Of a stretch of DNA of 64,000 nucleotides, positions 11,163-22,560 are shown one piece after another. Each line of letters opens with the position of its first letter. Position 1 is the first letter of the stretch. This stretch comes from Hofstenia miamia (Eukaryota > Xenacoelomorpha > Acoela): contig SCFE01000047.1 in assembly GCA_004352715.1 (NCBI GenBank), forward strand, positions 1,568,842 to 1,632,841, read 5' to 3'. The notes under the pieces were generated by a model that saw only the letters and a program-made list of their open reading frames with translations, did no database searches and had not been told where the DNA came from. Position numbers and translations under genes: made by a program.

Positions 11163-11600
11163 TTATTTGTCTTTGCGACCTAGGGTTGAATTTACAAGAC
11201 AAATTTTATAAAATTTTCAAAATGCAGATTTAATTATATACAGTAGTCTATTTTATTTTCACGTCGATTCTCTACACTAGCAAAAGAATGCTTCCCCAAA
11301 CTAGTTAAGCTGTTATCTGAGACGAATTTTCGAGCATCTCATAACTGGTAGTTTAACTTTTTGACATATTATTTCATACGATAATCTTGCATATTTTTTC
11401 ACGACAATCGTATAAATTTTGTGAATTGAAATCCTTGCATATAGTATATGCATATTGATATATTATAATTTTTATTGGCGATATTATTTTGAAGGCGCGT
11501 TTTTGAATTCTTTCTATTTTTTTGATTGGGAATTTATTAGGGCATGATGCCAAGGTGGGCAACAATATTCTAGTATTGGTCTAATTAGAGTGTTATATAT
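11163..11600 (-). pseudogene. LINE reverse transcriptase 3' fragment
   Basis: On the minus strand, NTLIRPILEYCCP is followed after a short gap or shift by KKIERIQKRAFKII and later LYDCREKICKII. This is the C-terminal 'LEYC-P-W... L-E-x-I-Q-K-R-A-x-x-I-I' region shared by many jockey/CR1/RTE-type LINEs. Only the 3' end is present, as in a 5'-truncated insertion, followed by the (ATT)n tail. Confidence 0.75.
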
Positions 11601-14448
11601 ATGTATAGTGAAAACCATGTGCATTGCATAGAATATATTTACCTAAAATCAAATGATCATCCACTGACGTCTAAAGTGCCTTATAATAAAAATATAGGTG
11701 CGCAATAAGGTATTCATAAATTTGTTTTAGAAACATTTTAATTTAGCCATATAAAGACTTATATGCGCCGTTGGATATATTTTCTATGATAATATTTTTG
11801 GGGAGATGGAAGTGTTTTTAATTCATTCGATACTTGAGAAGTTAGGACAGATGACAATAATTACAATTAAGTAACTTACATTTGTGACTCTTCCTCTTCT
11901 TCTTCTTCCTCTTCTACTTCCACTTTTTTTTCTTCTGGCATCCTCGATGTTTCAAAGATAATTCAACTCGACAAAATTTTAGAAACTGATGTATTCCTAA
12001 AAATATGAAAATATAATAATATAATTCTTGTTTTCGCATGTTTGCGTATGTACTCAAAATTAGAACGCTTGTTTCAAAATTATATCTTAAAGGTGATTTT
12101 TTTAGTTTTCTTACAAAATTTCGTGGTATCAAAAGCATATTTTGCCTTATTGTGAAAACCATATTTTGTCATGATATTTTCATATTTTTATTAAGCAAAA
12201 CAAATTTTTTTAGTTTATCTCAGTCACAAGTAATGCCCCATGATGATTTATCATTTAATATTAATTTCTGCTGTCTACAGATTAAGCAATTCACTATAAA
12301 ATACTTGAGTGATCACAAAATATATTTTACAACTCTATCGTGGAAAAATTCGTTGGAATTAAGTGATTTACTAATATAGAAATGCACTTGCACTTAGAAA
12401 ATGCATTAAAGTAAGCTTGTTGAAATTTCTTTGTGGATAATGTGTCCACACTACGAACAACAGAATTGCGTCGGTTCTTATAACTTAAAAAGTGTTCATT
12501 AATATCAAATTTTTTTTCAACGCATACTAAGAGAATGTGTAATACAAATTGGTCTAAGATGTATTACAGAAAACAATCATTTTTTCATTCAAATTATTTG
12601 TGTTAGCATTTACTATTACATCTGTAAATTTATAATTAGCTCTCTAATTACCAGACCAAGAACTTCCACTAGTGACTCCTAAACTGAAAGTCAATCTTTC
12701 TTACTAGCTTAAATTCCAAGATGTACTACCAAGCACATAAAGATGTCAATGGTAAAATAATTATAACTATAAAAATAACATATGCAATCATAAATCCTTA
12801 TGTGGTGTTCCTGGAGACACCATGCTAATTAGAAGGTTAATAAAACATTGAATACATCTGAATACCAACTGTTATCTACAAATCTGTAAAAAATATTTAA
12901 TAATAACAACTGAAATTCGCTTAATAATACAATATCATGTTTCTTAAGTTTGTAATTTTTGCAATTACAAAAAAAAATATTTTGAATTTTGTGCTGAAAA
13001 TGTCGGAGAAGTGAGAATGCCGCTTTCCATAGGTGTTGAATTTAAAATATTTAATAATATATTTTATTCGATAAGATTGCTGTGTCAATGCTTAACTCAT
13101 TGATATTACCCGAAGTACATAGAATACCTGTAGACAAAGTCATACAGGTACTTGGGTTAAATTTTACAATATATTTAAAAATTGATGGCAACAATTTCGC
13201 TTAAAATGATATACATGATTAATTAAGATAATTATTTACAAACCTTGTATTAATTTTGCCACCAAATTGGATTAATGATATTAAATTAAATCAATTCACA
13301 ATAAAATATAAACACAGTATACTAGTCTTACATTATATTTACGTTCACTATTTCTCAGAGAAAGTGTAATTCATTTATATTGTTACACATCTCTTATTAC
13401 CACTTTGGTTTTTTCGCACTTTATTACATTTTGTAAATCACGCTAAATATGTACAGCTTCCTTTTTTTCAAGTATATACATATGAAAAAATTACAGTCAA
13501 ATAGATAATATTTGTCAAAAGCCATTTGTGAATTAAAAATAAATTGTCAATACAGTATTGTGTAATGACGTTTAAGTAGATCCTTAATAGAGGATTTTTT
13601 CTAATGCTAACTGTTTTTGCATTGAAGCTCTGATACCAATTTAAATTTTGTCCATCTCAGTAGAAACAACAGATTATGCAATAGTTAGTACCTTTACAAA
13701 GGCTACTAAAAGTTTGAACATTCGATTATAAATGTATTTCAAAAATTACATTCTTAGTTAGAAAATGTGAAGGCATTAAGTTTTTTAATGTTGAAGTGGT
13801 CGTACTAAAAGATCTCCCATTAACTCTGTTATAAACTATCAAAAAATGCTATTTGTGAACGCAGAACAAAATTGTCAACACCCACTGAATTTCTTTATTC
13901 CCCGGAGATATACTAAATCAAGCAGGTTACGTGAAATAAGATGTAAATTAAATCCCCGGAAGAAATTTATTCCATTTATTACAAGTTTTGTAAACATACA
14001 TAAATAATTGCTTACTAAAGCTAAATTACATGTTTTTTGTTGTTGTTATTATTGTTGAAACTAGGATAAAGCAATGTAATCTAAGCTAAAATTCTTAACT
14101 AAATAATAATTAATTAGCTATTTTAAATTAAAATGCGGGTATTTATGTTTTTTGATATACAACTCAAGTTCCAGGTAATTAGTAACTATATAAAATTCAT
14201 ATATATATATATATTATATTAAACAAAGAAGATCATAATTATATTTTAAATAAGCACGTTAATTACATCAAAAGAACTTATTTATTTTAGTCAATGCATG
14301 TATATATGATTTTTAATTATTTAGTGTAGTATTTTTGTAAAGGTATATTTGCCGCAATATTATATTCTGACGATGACCCACAAGTGGTTGAAATGCATCA
14401 ATAAGTGCTTATAGTTTAAATGACTATATATATATATATATATATATA
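11601..14448. other. AT-rich non-coding sequence
   Basis: Nearly 3 kb without a supported gene. Short open frames here have no recognisable domain and skewed AT-driven composition. It ends in a (TA)n tract at a scaffold gap. Confidence 0.5.
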
Positions 14449-15407
14449 NNNNNNNNNNNNNNNNNNNNNNNNNNNNNNNNNNNNNNNNNNNNNNNNNNNN
14501 NNNNNNNNNNNNNNNNNNNNNNNNNNNNNNNNNNNNNNNNNNNNNNNNNNNNNNNNNNNNNNNNNNNNNNNNNNNNNNNNNNNNNNNNNNNNNNNNNNNN
14601 NNNNNNNNNNNNNNNNNNNNNNNNNNNNNNNNNNNNNNNNNNNNNNNNNNNNNNNNNNNNNNNNNNNNNNNNNNNNNNNNNNNNNNNNNNNNNNNNNNNN
14701 NNNNNNNNNNNNNNNNNNNNNNNNNNNNNNNNNNNNNNNNNNNNNNNNNNNNNNNNNNNNNNNNNNNNNNNNNNNNNNNNNNNNNNNNNNNNNNNNNNNN
14801 NNNNNNNNNNNNNNNNNNNNNNNNNNNNNNNNNNNNNNNNNNNNNNNNNNNNNNNNNNNNNNNNNNNNNNNNNNNNNNNNNNNNNNNNNNNNNNNNNNNN
14901 NNNNNNNNNNNNNNNNNNNNNNNNNNNNNNNNNNNNNNNNNNNNNNNNNNNNNNNNNNNNNNNNNNNNNNNNNNNNNNNNNNNNNNNNNNNNNNNNNNNN
15001 NNNNNNNNNNNNNNNNNNNNNNNNNNNNNNNNNNNNNNNNNNNNNNNNNNNNNNNNNNNNNNNNNNNNNNNNNNNNNNNNNNNNNNNNNNNNNNNNNNNN
15101 NNNNNNNNNNNNNNNNNNNNNNNNNNNNNNNNNNNNNNNNNNNNNNNNNNNNNNNNNNNNNNNNNNNNNNNNNNNNNNNNNNNNNNNNNNNNNNNNNNNN
15201 NNNNNNNNNNNNNNNNNNNNNNNNNNNNNNNNNNNNNNNNNNNNNNNNNNNNNNNNNNNNNNNNNNNNNNNNNNNNNNNNNNNNNNNNNNNNNNNNNNNN
15301 NNNNNNNNNNNNNNNNNNNNNNNNNNNNNNNNNNNNNNNNNNNNNNNNNNNNNNNNNNNNNNNNNNNNNNNNNNNNNNNNNNNNNNNNNNNNNNNNNNNN
15401 NNNNNNN
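14449..15407. other. Assembly gap (959 N)
   Basis: An unbroken run of N, bordered on both sides by (TA)n microsatellite. Any reading frame drawn across it is meaningless. Confidence 1.
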
Positions 15408-15429
15408 TATATATATATATATATATATA

Positions 15430-17069
15430 CAGTTATATGTATTTGACCACCTCGCTATTTTGAACAAATAATGAACATTCATTGGATAGAGTGTGCCTAA
15501 AATTATACCTAAGCGTTACTTTGAATAAGAAAAAAAATTATATTTCTAATGCCATAAAATATGTAGAATAACAATTAGAAAACTTGTATTGGAAAAATGT
15601 ATTCGGCCACATGAAAAAATTTTAACAAATGAGCACATTCGAAAAAAGTAAATTCAAAATATGATACATAAATTAATAATTGATACAATACAAGCACTTA
15701 GCAACAAAATTGTCTCTTCTAATATTTTGTAGGGTGTCAATTTGAGCGAATAACAGCTTCAAGGCGCTCGAGGATTGAAGCAAAAAGTCTTTCAATAAAG
15801 CTGTTGGGAATTGAATAAATTTTTTTCTTTATTGCTCTCCACAGCTCGTTTTCAGTGTGAAGCGTATGCTGTTCCATGCGATATTTGACCTCTTTCCACA
15901 TATTGTCGATAATGTTAAGGTCTGGAGATTTGGCAAGCCAGTCAGCAAAGATAGCAACCCGATTATTGTGGAGGAAATTTTTCAATTTTTTGAGGCATGA
16001 CATGGAGCACCATCCTGCTGATATATTGATCACTTGTAAGAAGAGGCAAAAGTTTCTTTTTAGAATCCGATCATATTAAGAACTTAAGAGACTACCAGCC
16101 AGCGATGTGAACAATCTTGCAAAAGCCACACTTCCATATTCCATCCCATACCATTACAGACTTCCCACCATAATTCTGGTCTCCCGAGTAAGTTCAGGCA
16201 AAAATCTGAACTTCTGCCCAGTTGGTCTCTTTATCAACATTCTGTTCGATGAGTATAGCTCAAATCTTGACTTATCTGAAAATATAACATTAGACCAATC
16301 TTCAAATGAATTGTCTCTCATTAAATTGGCCCAACTCACCCGGCGTAATCTTTGCTTTGAGGTTAAGAATGGCTTTCTGGTTGCCACGAAAGTCCCAATT
16401 GAGTACGTCTTCAGGATGTTTTGCACAGTTCTTGCTGTCACGAGGAGACCATCAGCCCATTCCTTGCGAAATTCCTCTGAAGTCTTCCTAAGATTTTGCT
16501 TTGAATTCCTAAGATTTTGCTTTGAATGGCATAAAAGAGCTGATTGAGAGGTTTTGGAGGTCTTATTTGGTCGTCCGGACTTTGGCTTGGGGGCAAGGAT
16601 GTTTTCAAAAGTGAAACGTCCGATGTTATACCCGACAGTACTTCGAGGTCGCTCTACAAGTCGGGTTATATTAAGTTGACGCAACCCTTCCAAATGTTTG
16701 GAGATAATCAACTCGCGGATGGCAAGAGTTACGTATCCAAGTATCCGATATGGCTAAGAAAACCTGTTATTAGACATTTTCAATATAAATAGACTGAAAA
16801 AAGCTCAACCAATGAAATTTTTTTACAGATTCTCTGATTTGGTCTGAATTGGCCGAATACATTTTTGCAAGAAAAGATTAGCTAACTACAAGCATTGTAG
16901 CCTTTCTCCTTGAGATTTAAAGTAAACAGTGATAATTATGACTCAACATTGATGAATTCCTCTTTCTTCTGCAACCCCAAATCTAATTAAAAAATAACTA
17001 TGATATTCTTGGGGTCCATTTCTTAGAAATATTAATGACAAATCATGGGTGGCCGAATTCTTTTTTTCA
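15430..17069 (-). mobile_element. Tc1-like DNA transposon (inactive) with IR/DR-like ends
   Basis: The element lies in a (TA)n tract, the target dinucleotide of Tc1/mariner elements, and its left edge reads TACAGT. Four copies of one motif mark its ends. On the left, ATGTATTTGACCAC (15437-15450) and ATGTATTCGGCCAC (15597-15610). On the right, inverted, TTGGCCGAATACAT (16849-16862) and GTGGCCGAATTCTT (17049-17062). The inner pair extends to a 16-bp perfect inverted repeat (15593-15608 with 16851-16866). Two direct repeats inside each inverted end is the arrangement called IR/DR in Tc1-like elements. The transposase is on the minus strand and broken. Confidence 0.75.
15737..16711 (-). pseudogene. 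Tc1-like transposase, frameshifted
   Basis: Minus-strand frames give a Tc1-family transposase in two pieces. The upstream piece (16711-16154) has a helix-turn-helix part, then LLVTARTVQNILKTYSIG, RRVSWANLMRDN and the first catalytic block VIFSDKSRFEL. The downstream piece (16033-15737) has LHNNRVAIFADWLAKSPDLN, then IIDNMWKEVK, the block with the final catalytic acid, and ends at ERLEAVIRSN. The region between them, where the second catalytic Asp should be in a QDxAPxH context, is shifted out of frame, and an early stop precedes the first piece. A 21-bp tandem duplication (about 16487-16528) repeats the peptide SKQNLR. Not functional as assembled. Confidence 0.85.
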
Positions 17070-17566
17070 GTCATATATTATATAACTCTAAGTAGAATCT
17101 TCATTGATCATCATTATTGTTCACAGTGTTAATACAAGTANACTTCGAGGTCGCTCTACAAGTCGGGTTATATTAAGTTGACGCAACCCTTCCAAATGTT
17201 TGGAGATAATCAACTCGCGGATGGCAAGAGTTACGTATCCAAGTATCCGATATGGCTAAGAAAACCTGTTATTAGACATTTTCAATATAAATAGACTGAA
17301 AAAAGCTCAACCAATGAAATTTTTTTACAGATTCTCTGATTTGGTCTGAATTGGCCGAATACATTTTTGCAAGAAAAGATTAGCTAACTACAAGCATTGT
17401 AGCCTTTCTCCTTGAGATTTAAAGTAAACAGTGATAATTATGACTCAACATTGATGAATTCCTCTTTCTTCTGCAACCCCAAATCTAATTAAAAAATAAC
17501 TATGATATTCTTGGGGTCCATTTCTTAGAAATATTAATGACAAATCATGGGTGGCCGAATTCTTTT

Positions 17567-17571
<5 letters not shown>
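16640..17571. repeat. 430-bp direct repeat flanking a single N
   Basis: Bases 16640-17069 recur at 17142-17571 (offset 502) around the N at 17141. The repeat ends exactly at the right end of the Tc1-like element: the first copy runs into GTCATATATTA, the second into a (TA)n tract like the one at the element's left edge. The second junction probably shows the true flank, and 17070-17140 may come from another haplotype or locus. Confidence 0.8.
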
Positions 17572-17602
<31 letters not shown>

Positions 17603-18804
17603 ACAATAACGGTAGAGCATACCTAAGAACAGTAAGAAATTTCTACTAAGTTAAAATTTCAATTATCACTTTTTTGTTGTTTTGGATCACATAAACTGTC
17701 TATATTAATGTTAAATATTTGTCTATTTTCATTAAGATGTGTGATTATACTTGGCCTTAGGCCATTTTACATAAATTAATCAGTATGAAATATTACATAG
17801 AATAAACATTACATTTAAAAAATATTTCTAAGAAATACACATATGGTTAAGTATGTGTAAATGCAATTGCAGCAATTTTCATGGAAATTTCTGAAACGAC
17901 TCACTTTCTGAAATTCTATATGAAATTTTCATTTTTAAACAGAAATGGCTATTTTTTAAGTACTTGTTCATAATTTTTTTAAAATTTTTAGGTGTATTTT
18001 AAGTAATTGTATAAAATATTGATAGGAATACTATGAAACTGGTTGCAAAACTTAAGGCACTGAATGAAAAAACTCATTAACATACTCAGCAAAGAAATTT
18101 GTTAATATCAGGCATGCATTAGATAGGTAAAAAAATGATGTAATGAACAATAACACAATAACAAAATTTTGCAGCGAACTCCTTTTTTAGAAAAAGGTTA
18201 TAAATGTTAAAATGCATGGCTTAGTTATCGTCGTATACAATGGAAATGCCAACGTGAGTGCTCTGCCCTTCAAAATTCATCACATGTATGACATCAAAAA
18301 AGCGTACATGTTGAAAAGCAAAAACTAATGCAATTCTCAAATTACATAGTAGTCAAAATCATGTATATGCTTATTCAATGAATGAACGTTAATAATCGAA
18401 AGTGGTTATTTTTTATGATAATAATTTGAATGTATTATCGTAATAAAAGTTAGAGCCCGTTGATAACTCAAACCTTGTAATAAAATTTGAAATAAATGAA
18501 TTATTTTTAATTTATATGAGCACAAACTTATTTTAGATAATAAATGGTTGCCAGTGAAGGTAAATTTTTGCGCTCAAGAATAATACAATATGATGAACTC
18601 ATGCAAATATATAAATTGCAAGGCCCTACAGTTAATAAACTGGAATATTTACCAAAAATTTTTAAAGAAAAGAAGTAAGTAATGCAACGCTGATTTTGGT
18701 AAAATTTCTTGTTTTAAAATTTAATATATTGATAAATATATAGATGCTTTCTACTGTGTCTGCTCAAAATATTTAAAGGCAATAGATATTTATACTTTAA
18801 GTCA

Positions 18805-18843
<39 letters not shown>

Positions 18844-19395
18844 NATGAATTCATTTAAAAAGTAAATACAAACTGCTACTTACTCCAAAGTGGGGAAATA
18901 CAAAACAAAGAAATCTGAAAAGAATTTTTTCCCAAACATTGCATTTTTTATTGTTATCCAGGTTGGTCTATTGCATAGTAACAATCAATTGACAGCTTTA
19001 TTAGTGAAAAAATCGATAGAATAGCGATCGAAATTTCTAGTTTGCCCTAAGTTATCCATAGAGCTAGGAAATGTTAACATCACTGGGTAATAATGCGAAT
19101 TTGACAAAAATTCTCAAGCAATGCTATTTGTAATTCCAAATACATATTAATATGTAATCTCAAAATTTGAAAATTCGATAGCTGAATTTTCTATTAATTA
19201 AGTAGAATATAGAAAATCTTTTTGCAACTGGTGTATAGAGACAGATTAATTAAATTTGAAAACAAACTTCTTTTTTTTAGTCGAAGAAAAGACAGAGAAT
19301 ATTTCAAAGAATCTTTCTATTCATATGATGAAGTTACTAAAGAGTAAGTTTTTGAACACTAATATATTTAAAGGAATTTCTGTAACTCTCTCTCA

Positions 19396-19432
<37 letters not shown>

Positions 19433-19915
19433 AATTTATATATATAAATTGTCTTTCATTTGTTCTCAAAGTTATCATAAGAATATTTCACATAATTAAA
19501 GACTGCATGTTTAAGAAGACAAAATTCTTTGTTATTTTACATATATATTACGCATATATTTTTTCATAATATGTCTATTTTAGCATTGCATTGCCCATTC
19601 TTATAATCCATACCGAAAAATTGCTTCCTAGGTACCATAATGAAATAGACACTGTGTACTATGGAGTTTAGAAGAAGTATCCGTTTTGTACACCTTGGGG
19701 ATGAAGCCTAAAAATTTTTGAAAAACTATTTTGATATATTTGTTGAAATGATTTTTATTAGGCTTTTTACATACGTCGTTTATTTGGAGAAGGGAGGAGA
19801 GGGAGGTGCAAAATTGCACCTCTTACTTTTTTGCCTTAATAATGATCAAATGGCTTTGAAATTTAGCAGGTAGCTTCTCATAACATAGAATATTATATAT
19901 ATATATATATATATA
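17572..19915. other. AT-rich non-coding sequence with microsatellites
   Basis: No gene recognised. Microsatellites: (TA)n at 17571-17600, (TA)n at 18810-18843 ending in a single N (18844), and (TC)n(TA)n at 19386-19432. The sequence ends with a (TA)n tract at the next gap. Confidence 0.5.
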
Positions 19916-20915
19916 NNNNNNNNNNNNNNNNNNNNNNNNNNNNNNNNNNNNNNNNNNNNNNNNNNNNNNNNNNNNNNNNNNNNNNNNNNNNNNNNNNNNN
20001 NNNNNNNNNNNNNNNNNNNNNNNNNNNNNNNNNNNNNNNNNNNNNNNNNNNNNNNNNNNNNNNNNNNNNNNNNNNNNNNNNNNNNNNNNNNNNNNNNNNN
20101 NNNNNNNNNNNNNNNNNNNNNNNNNNNNNNNNNNNNNNNNNNNNNNNNNNNNNNNNNNNNNNNNNNNNNNNNNNNNNNNNNNNNNNNNNNNNNNNNNNNN
20201 NNNNNNNNNNNNNNNNNNNNNNNNNNNNNNNNNNNNNNNNNNNNNNNNNNNNNNNNNNNNNNNNNNNNNNNNNNNNNNNNNNNNNNNNNNNNNNNNNNNN
20301 NNNNNNNNNNNNNNNNNNNNNNNNNNNNNNNNNNNNNNNNNNNNNNNNNNNNNNNNNNNNNNNNNNNNNNNNNNNNNNNNNNNNNNNNNNNNNNNNNNNN
20401 NNNNNNNNNNNNNNNNNNNNNNNNNNNNNNNNNNNNNNNNNNNNNNNNNNNNNNNNNNNNNNNNNNNNNNNNNNNNNNNNNNNNNNNNNNNNNNNNNNNN
20501 NNNNNNNNNNNNNNNNNNNNNNNNNNNNNNNNNNNNNNNNNNNNNNNNNNNNNNNNNNNNNNNNNNNNNNNNNNNNNNNNNNNNNNNNNNNNNNNNNNNN
20601 NNNNNNNNNNNNNNNNNNNNNNNNNNNNNNNNNNNNNNNNNNNNNNNNNNNNNNNNNNNNNNNNNNNNNNNNNNNNNNNNNNNNNNNNNNNNNNNNNNNN
20701 NNNNNNNNNNNNNNNNNNNNNNNNNNNNNNNNNNNNNNNNNNNNNNNNNNNNNNNNNNNNNNNNNNNNNNNNNNNNNNNNNNNNNNNNNNNNNNNNNNNN
20801 NNNNNNNNNNNNNNNNNNNNNNNNNNNNNNNNNNNNNNNNNNNNNNNNNNNNNNNNNNNNNNNNNNNNNNNNNNNNNNNNNNNNNNNNNNNNNNNNNNNN
20901 NNNNNNNNNNNNNNN
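19916..20915. other. Assembly gap (1000 N)
   Basis: Exactly 1000 N. It begins in a (TA)n microsatellite and ends inside the integrase of an LTR retrotransposon, so most of that element's gag-pol is probably hidden here or lies elsewhere. Confidence 1.
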
Positions 20916-21561
20916 TTTAAAGTGATGTATGGTAGAGAGGCAGCAACGCCAGTATCTATGCAATATAGTACCTATTCAGAAAAACCATATAATGAATATA
21001 TTAAAAAGATAAAAAATCAATTAACAGGAATCCACGAAGCAATGTGTCACAATACGAAAAAGTCTGTGATAAGACAGCAGAGAAATTTCAATAAGAAAAT
21101 CTATGGAAAACCACAGGAAGGGTGATAAGGTTTATGCATACACATTATTGAGGACACACGACGTAAACCAAGTAAGAAAATTAAAAACACAGTGGTCCAG
21201 GCCATTTGTCATTTCACAAACATTACCTAATAATAATTATAAACTTAGTGACGGTAGAATTTTACATTTTCAAAATTTAAAAAGGGCAACAAAGGACATA
21301 GAACAAGCGAAATTAGACGAAAATGCACAATTTAAATTAGTAGAAAATAATGATGGTATATATTGTGAAATGGATGATCTCGACAGTGTAACAGAAGAAG
21401 AATTTCAGGAAGAATACAACCCTATACAGGGAGATGATGAAGTCAAGAGGAGAGTGATGCCCCAGAGGGCTGTAAAAAATAAAAATAAATTCGACCCTGA
21501 AATATGGGATTTAAATTTAGTAACTCCATTGAGATTAGATAATGAAGAGAGCCAACAGTAG
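20916..21561 (+). pseudogene. Ty3/gypsy-like integrase C-terminal part (one frameshift)
   Basis: Immediately after the gap, FKVMYGREAATPVSM matches the end of the retroviral-type integrase catalytic core ('P-F-x-L-M-Y-G-R-x-x-x-x-P'). A basic helical segment follows (RQQRNFNKKIYG). After a one-base frameshift at about 21105-21125 the frame at 21103-21561 continues with GDKVYAYTLLRTHD, then WSRPFVISQTL and LHFQNLKRAT, the SH3-like C-terminal domain that ends in an 'H-x-x-x-L-K' motif. An acidic tail follows (residues about 95-130 of that frame). This places the sequence in a Ty3/gypsy-type LTR retrotransposon. Gag, protease, RT and RNase H are not visible. Confidence 0.8.
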
Positions 21562-22135
21562 ATCACTGTTGAAGAGCAGAAGAGTACGCAGAAGATCCCG
21601 ATCCGATCGTCAGTTAAAGGGCGTGATGAGGGGAGAGAATTCTAGCAGTCATACTGGAAGCACAAGGTCTCCGCAATCCGATTGTCATTTAAAGGGCATG
21701 AGGATGGAGCAGTCTTCACCGATCAACAAAAGAAGACGAGTGTGAAGAAAATCTCCGCAATCCGATTGTCACTTAAAGGGCATGAGGATGGAGACAACAC
21801 CAAAACGAGATACCAATCGCCAATTAAAGGGCATGAGGTTGGATCAAAAATCTGAATCGTCAATGGAACACTCCCCCAACTCCAGCGGAACTCGAAGTCA
21901 ATTAAAGGGCGGAGAGTACAAAGCTATGAGAATAAGTCCTCGACTGCATTTAAAGGCAGCAGGTACTAAAGTCTGTGGTCAATACATTGACCCAGATATT
22001 CAAGAAATCAGTGAAGAATCGGAAATGGACACTTCAGAACAGCTGTCAATAAGTTCATTTACAACACGTAGTTTGCAGCCATTCTCGCATAGACAATCAT
22101 CAACTACAACAAACTTGTCGAGATTGGAGGAGTGA
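21542..22135 (+). pseudogene. Accessory frame after integrase, repeat-bearing Arg/Ser-rich protein
   Basis: This frame starts with an ATG overlapping the last 20 bases of the integrase frame and runs about 197 codons, broken only by one TGA (21743-21745). The first part is strongly basic (RSLLKSRRVRRRSRS). It then carries about five copies of a short motif, consensus (Q/H)-L-K-G-(M)-R, as RQLKGVMRG, CHLKGMRME (twice), RQLKGMRLD and SQLKGGEYKAMR, with a weaker sixth (LHLKAAG). At DNA level the two CHLKGMRME copies lie in a nearly identical 42-bp unit (about 21668-21709 and 21750-21791). The tail is Ser/Thr-rich. The position is that of an env or accessory gene, but there is no signal peptide or membrane segment. 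I do not recognise a homologue. The stop could be a true inactivation or read-through. Confidence 0.55.
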
Positions 22136-22223
22136 GAAAGTAGAATGACGAAAATTGGGAAAGATAAAATCCACCCATATTTTATAGTGAACAGGAAAAT
22201 CCGTTACAACTCACACGAGTAGA

Positions 22224-22523
22224 GTGGATGCAATAATGACACTTATGATAGCAATCAAAGGATTGAAACTTTATGAGAAATATTATGAGGAATTCAATGG
22301 AAAATTAAACAAACTATGCAGTATCTGTATGATATCGAACAAATTAAGAAATCCAAAGTTTCTACGACATAAGAAATTGGTAACTGCAGAGAAGGAAGTA
22401 GTGTTGAAACTAACTAAAGATGAAAAGTTTGAGAAAACCAAATGGGAAATGCTAGAGGCAAACACGATGATAAAACAGGCGGTGGAGATGGTCCATGGAG
22501 AGAGAGTCGTGATCCTTAATTAG
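22224..22523 (+). CDS. Small Lys-rich reading frame before the LTR
   Basis: A 99-codon frame between the accessory frame and the 3' LTR. It is rich in Lys and Glu, has one C-x2-C pair (LCSICM), a likely helical second half, and no hydrophobic segment. It ends 17 bases before the polypurine tract, so it belongs to the LTR element. No family recognised; it may be the remains of a larger 3' gene. Confidence 0.4.
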   Translation: MDAIMTLMIAIKGLKLYEKYYEEFNGKLNKLCSICMISNKLRNPKFLRHKKLVTAEKEVVLKLTKDEKFEKTKWEMLEANTMIKQAVEMVHGERVVILN

Positions 22524-22530
22524 CTATGCT

Positions 22531-22560
22531 GGAGGGGGAGTGTAACATAATTCAAATCAT
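22531..22560 (+). repeat. Polypurine tract and start of the 3' LTR
   Basis: The purine run GGAGGGGGAG (22531-22540) is followed directly by TGTAACATAATTC. A G-rich polypurine tract abutting a TG start is the normal 5' edge of a 3' LTR in Ty3/gypsy elements. AATAAA signals occur within the next 100 bases. The LTR's 3' end was not fixed, because no second LTR is visible for comparison. Confidence 0.7.

Noticed and set aside
14420-15482. Long reading frames of about 350 codons on both strands
   Set aside because: They consist of an N run and (TA)n microsatellite; there is no real sequence.
19893-20963. 356-codon minus-strand frame
   Set aside because: It crosses the 1000-N gap, is antisense to the integrase end, and has no real content.
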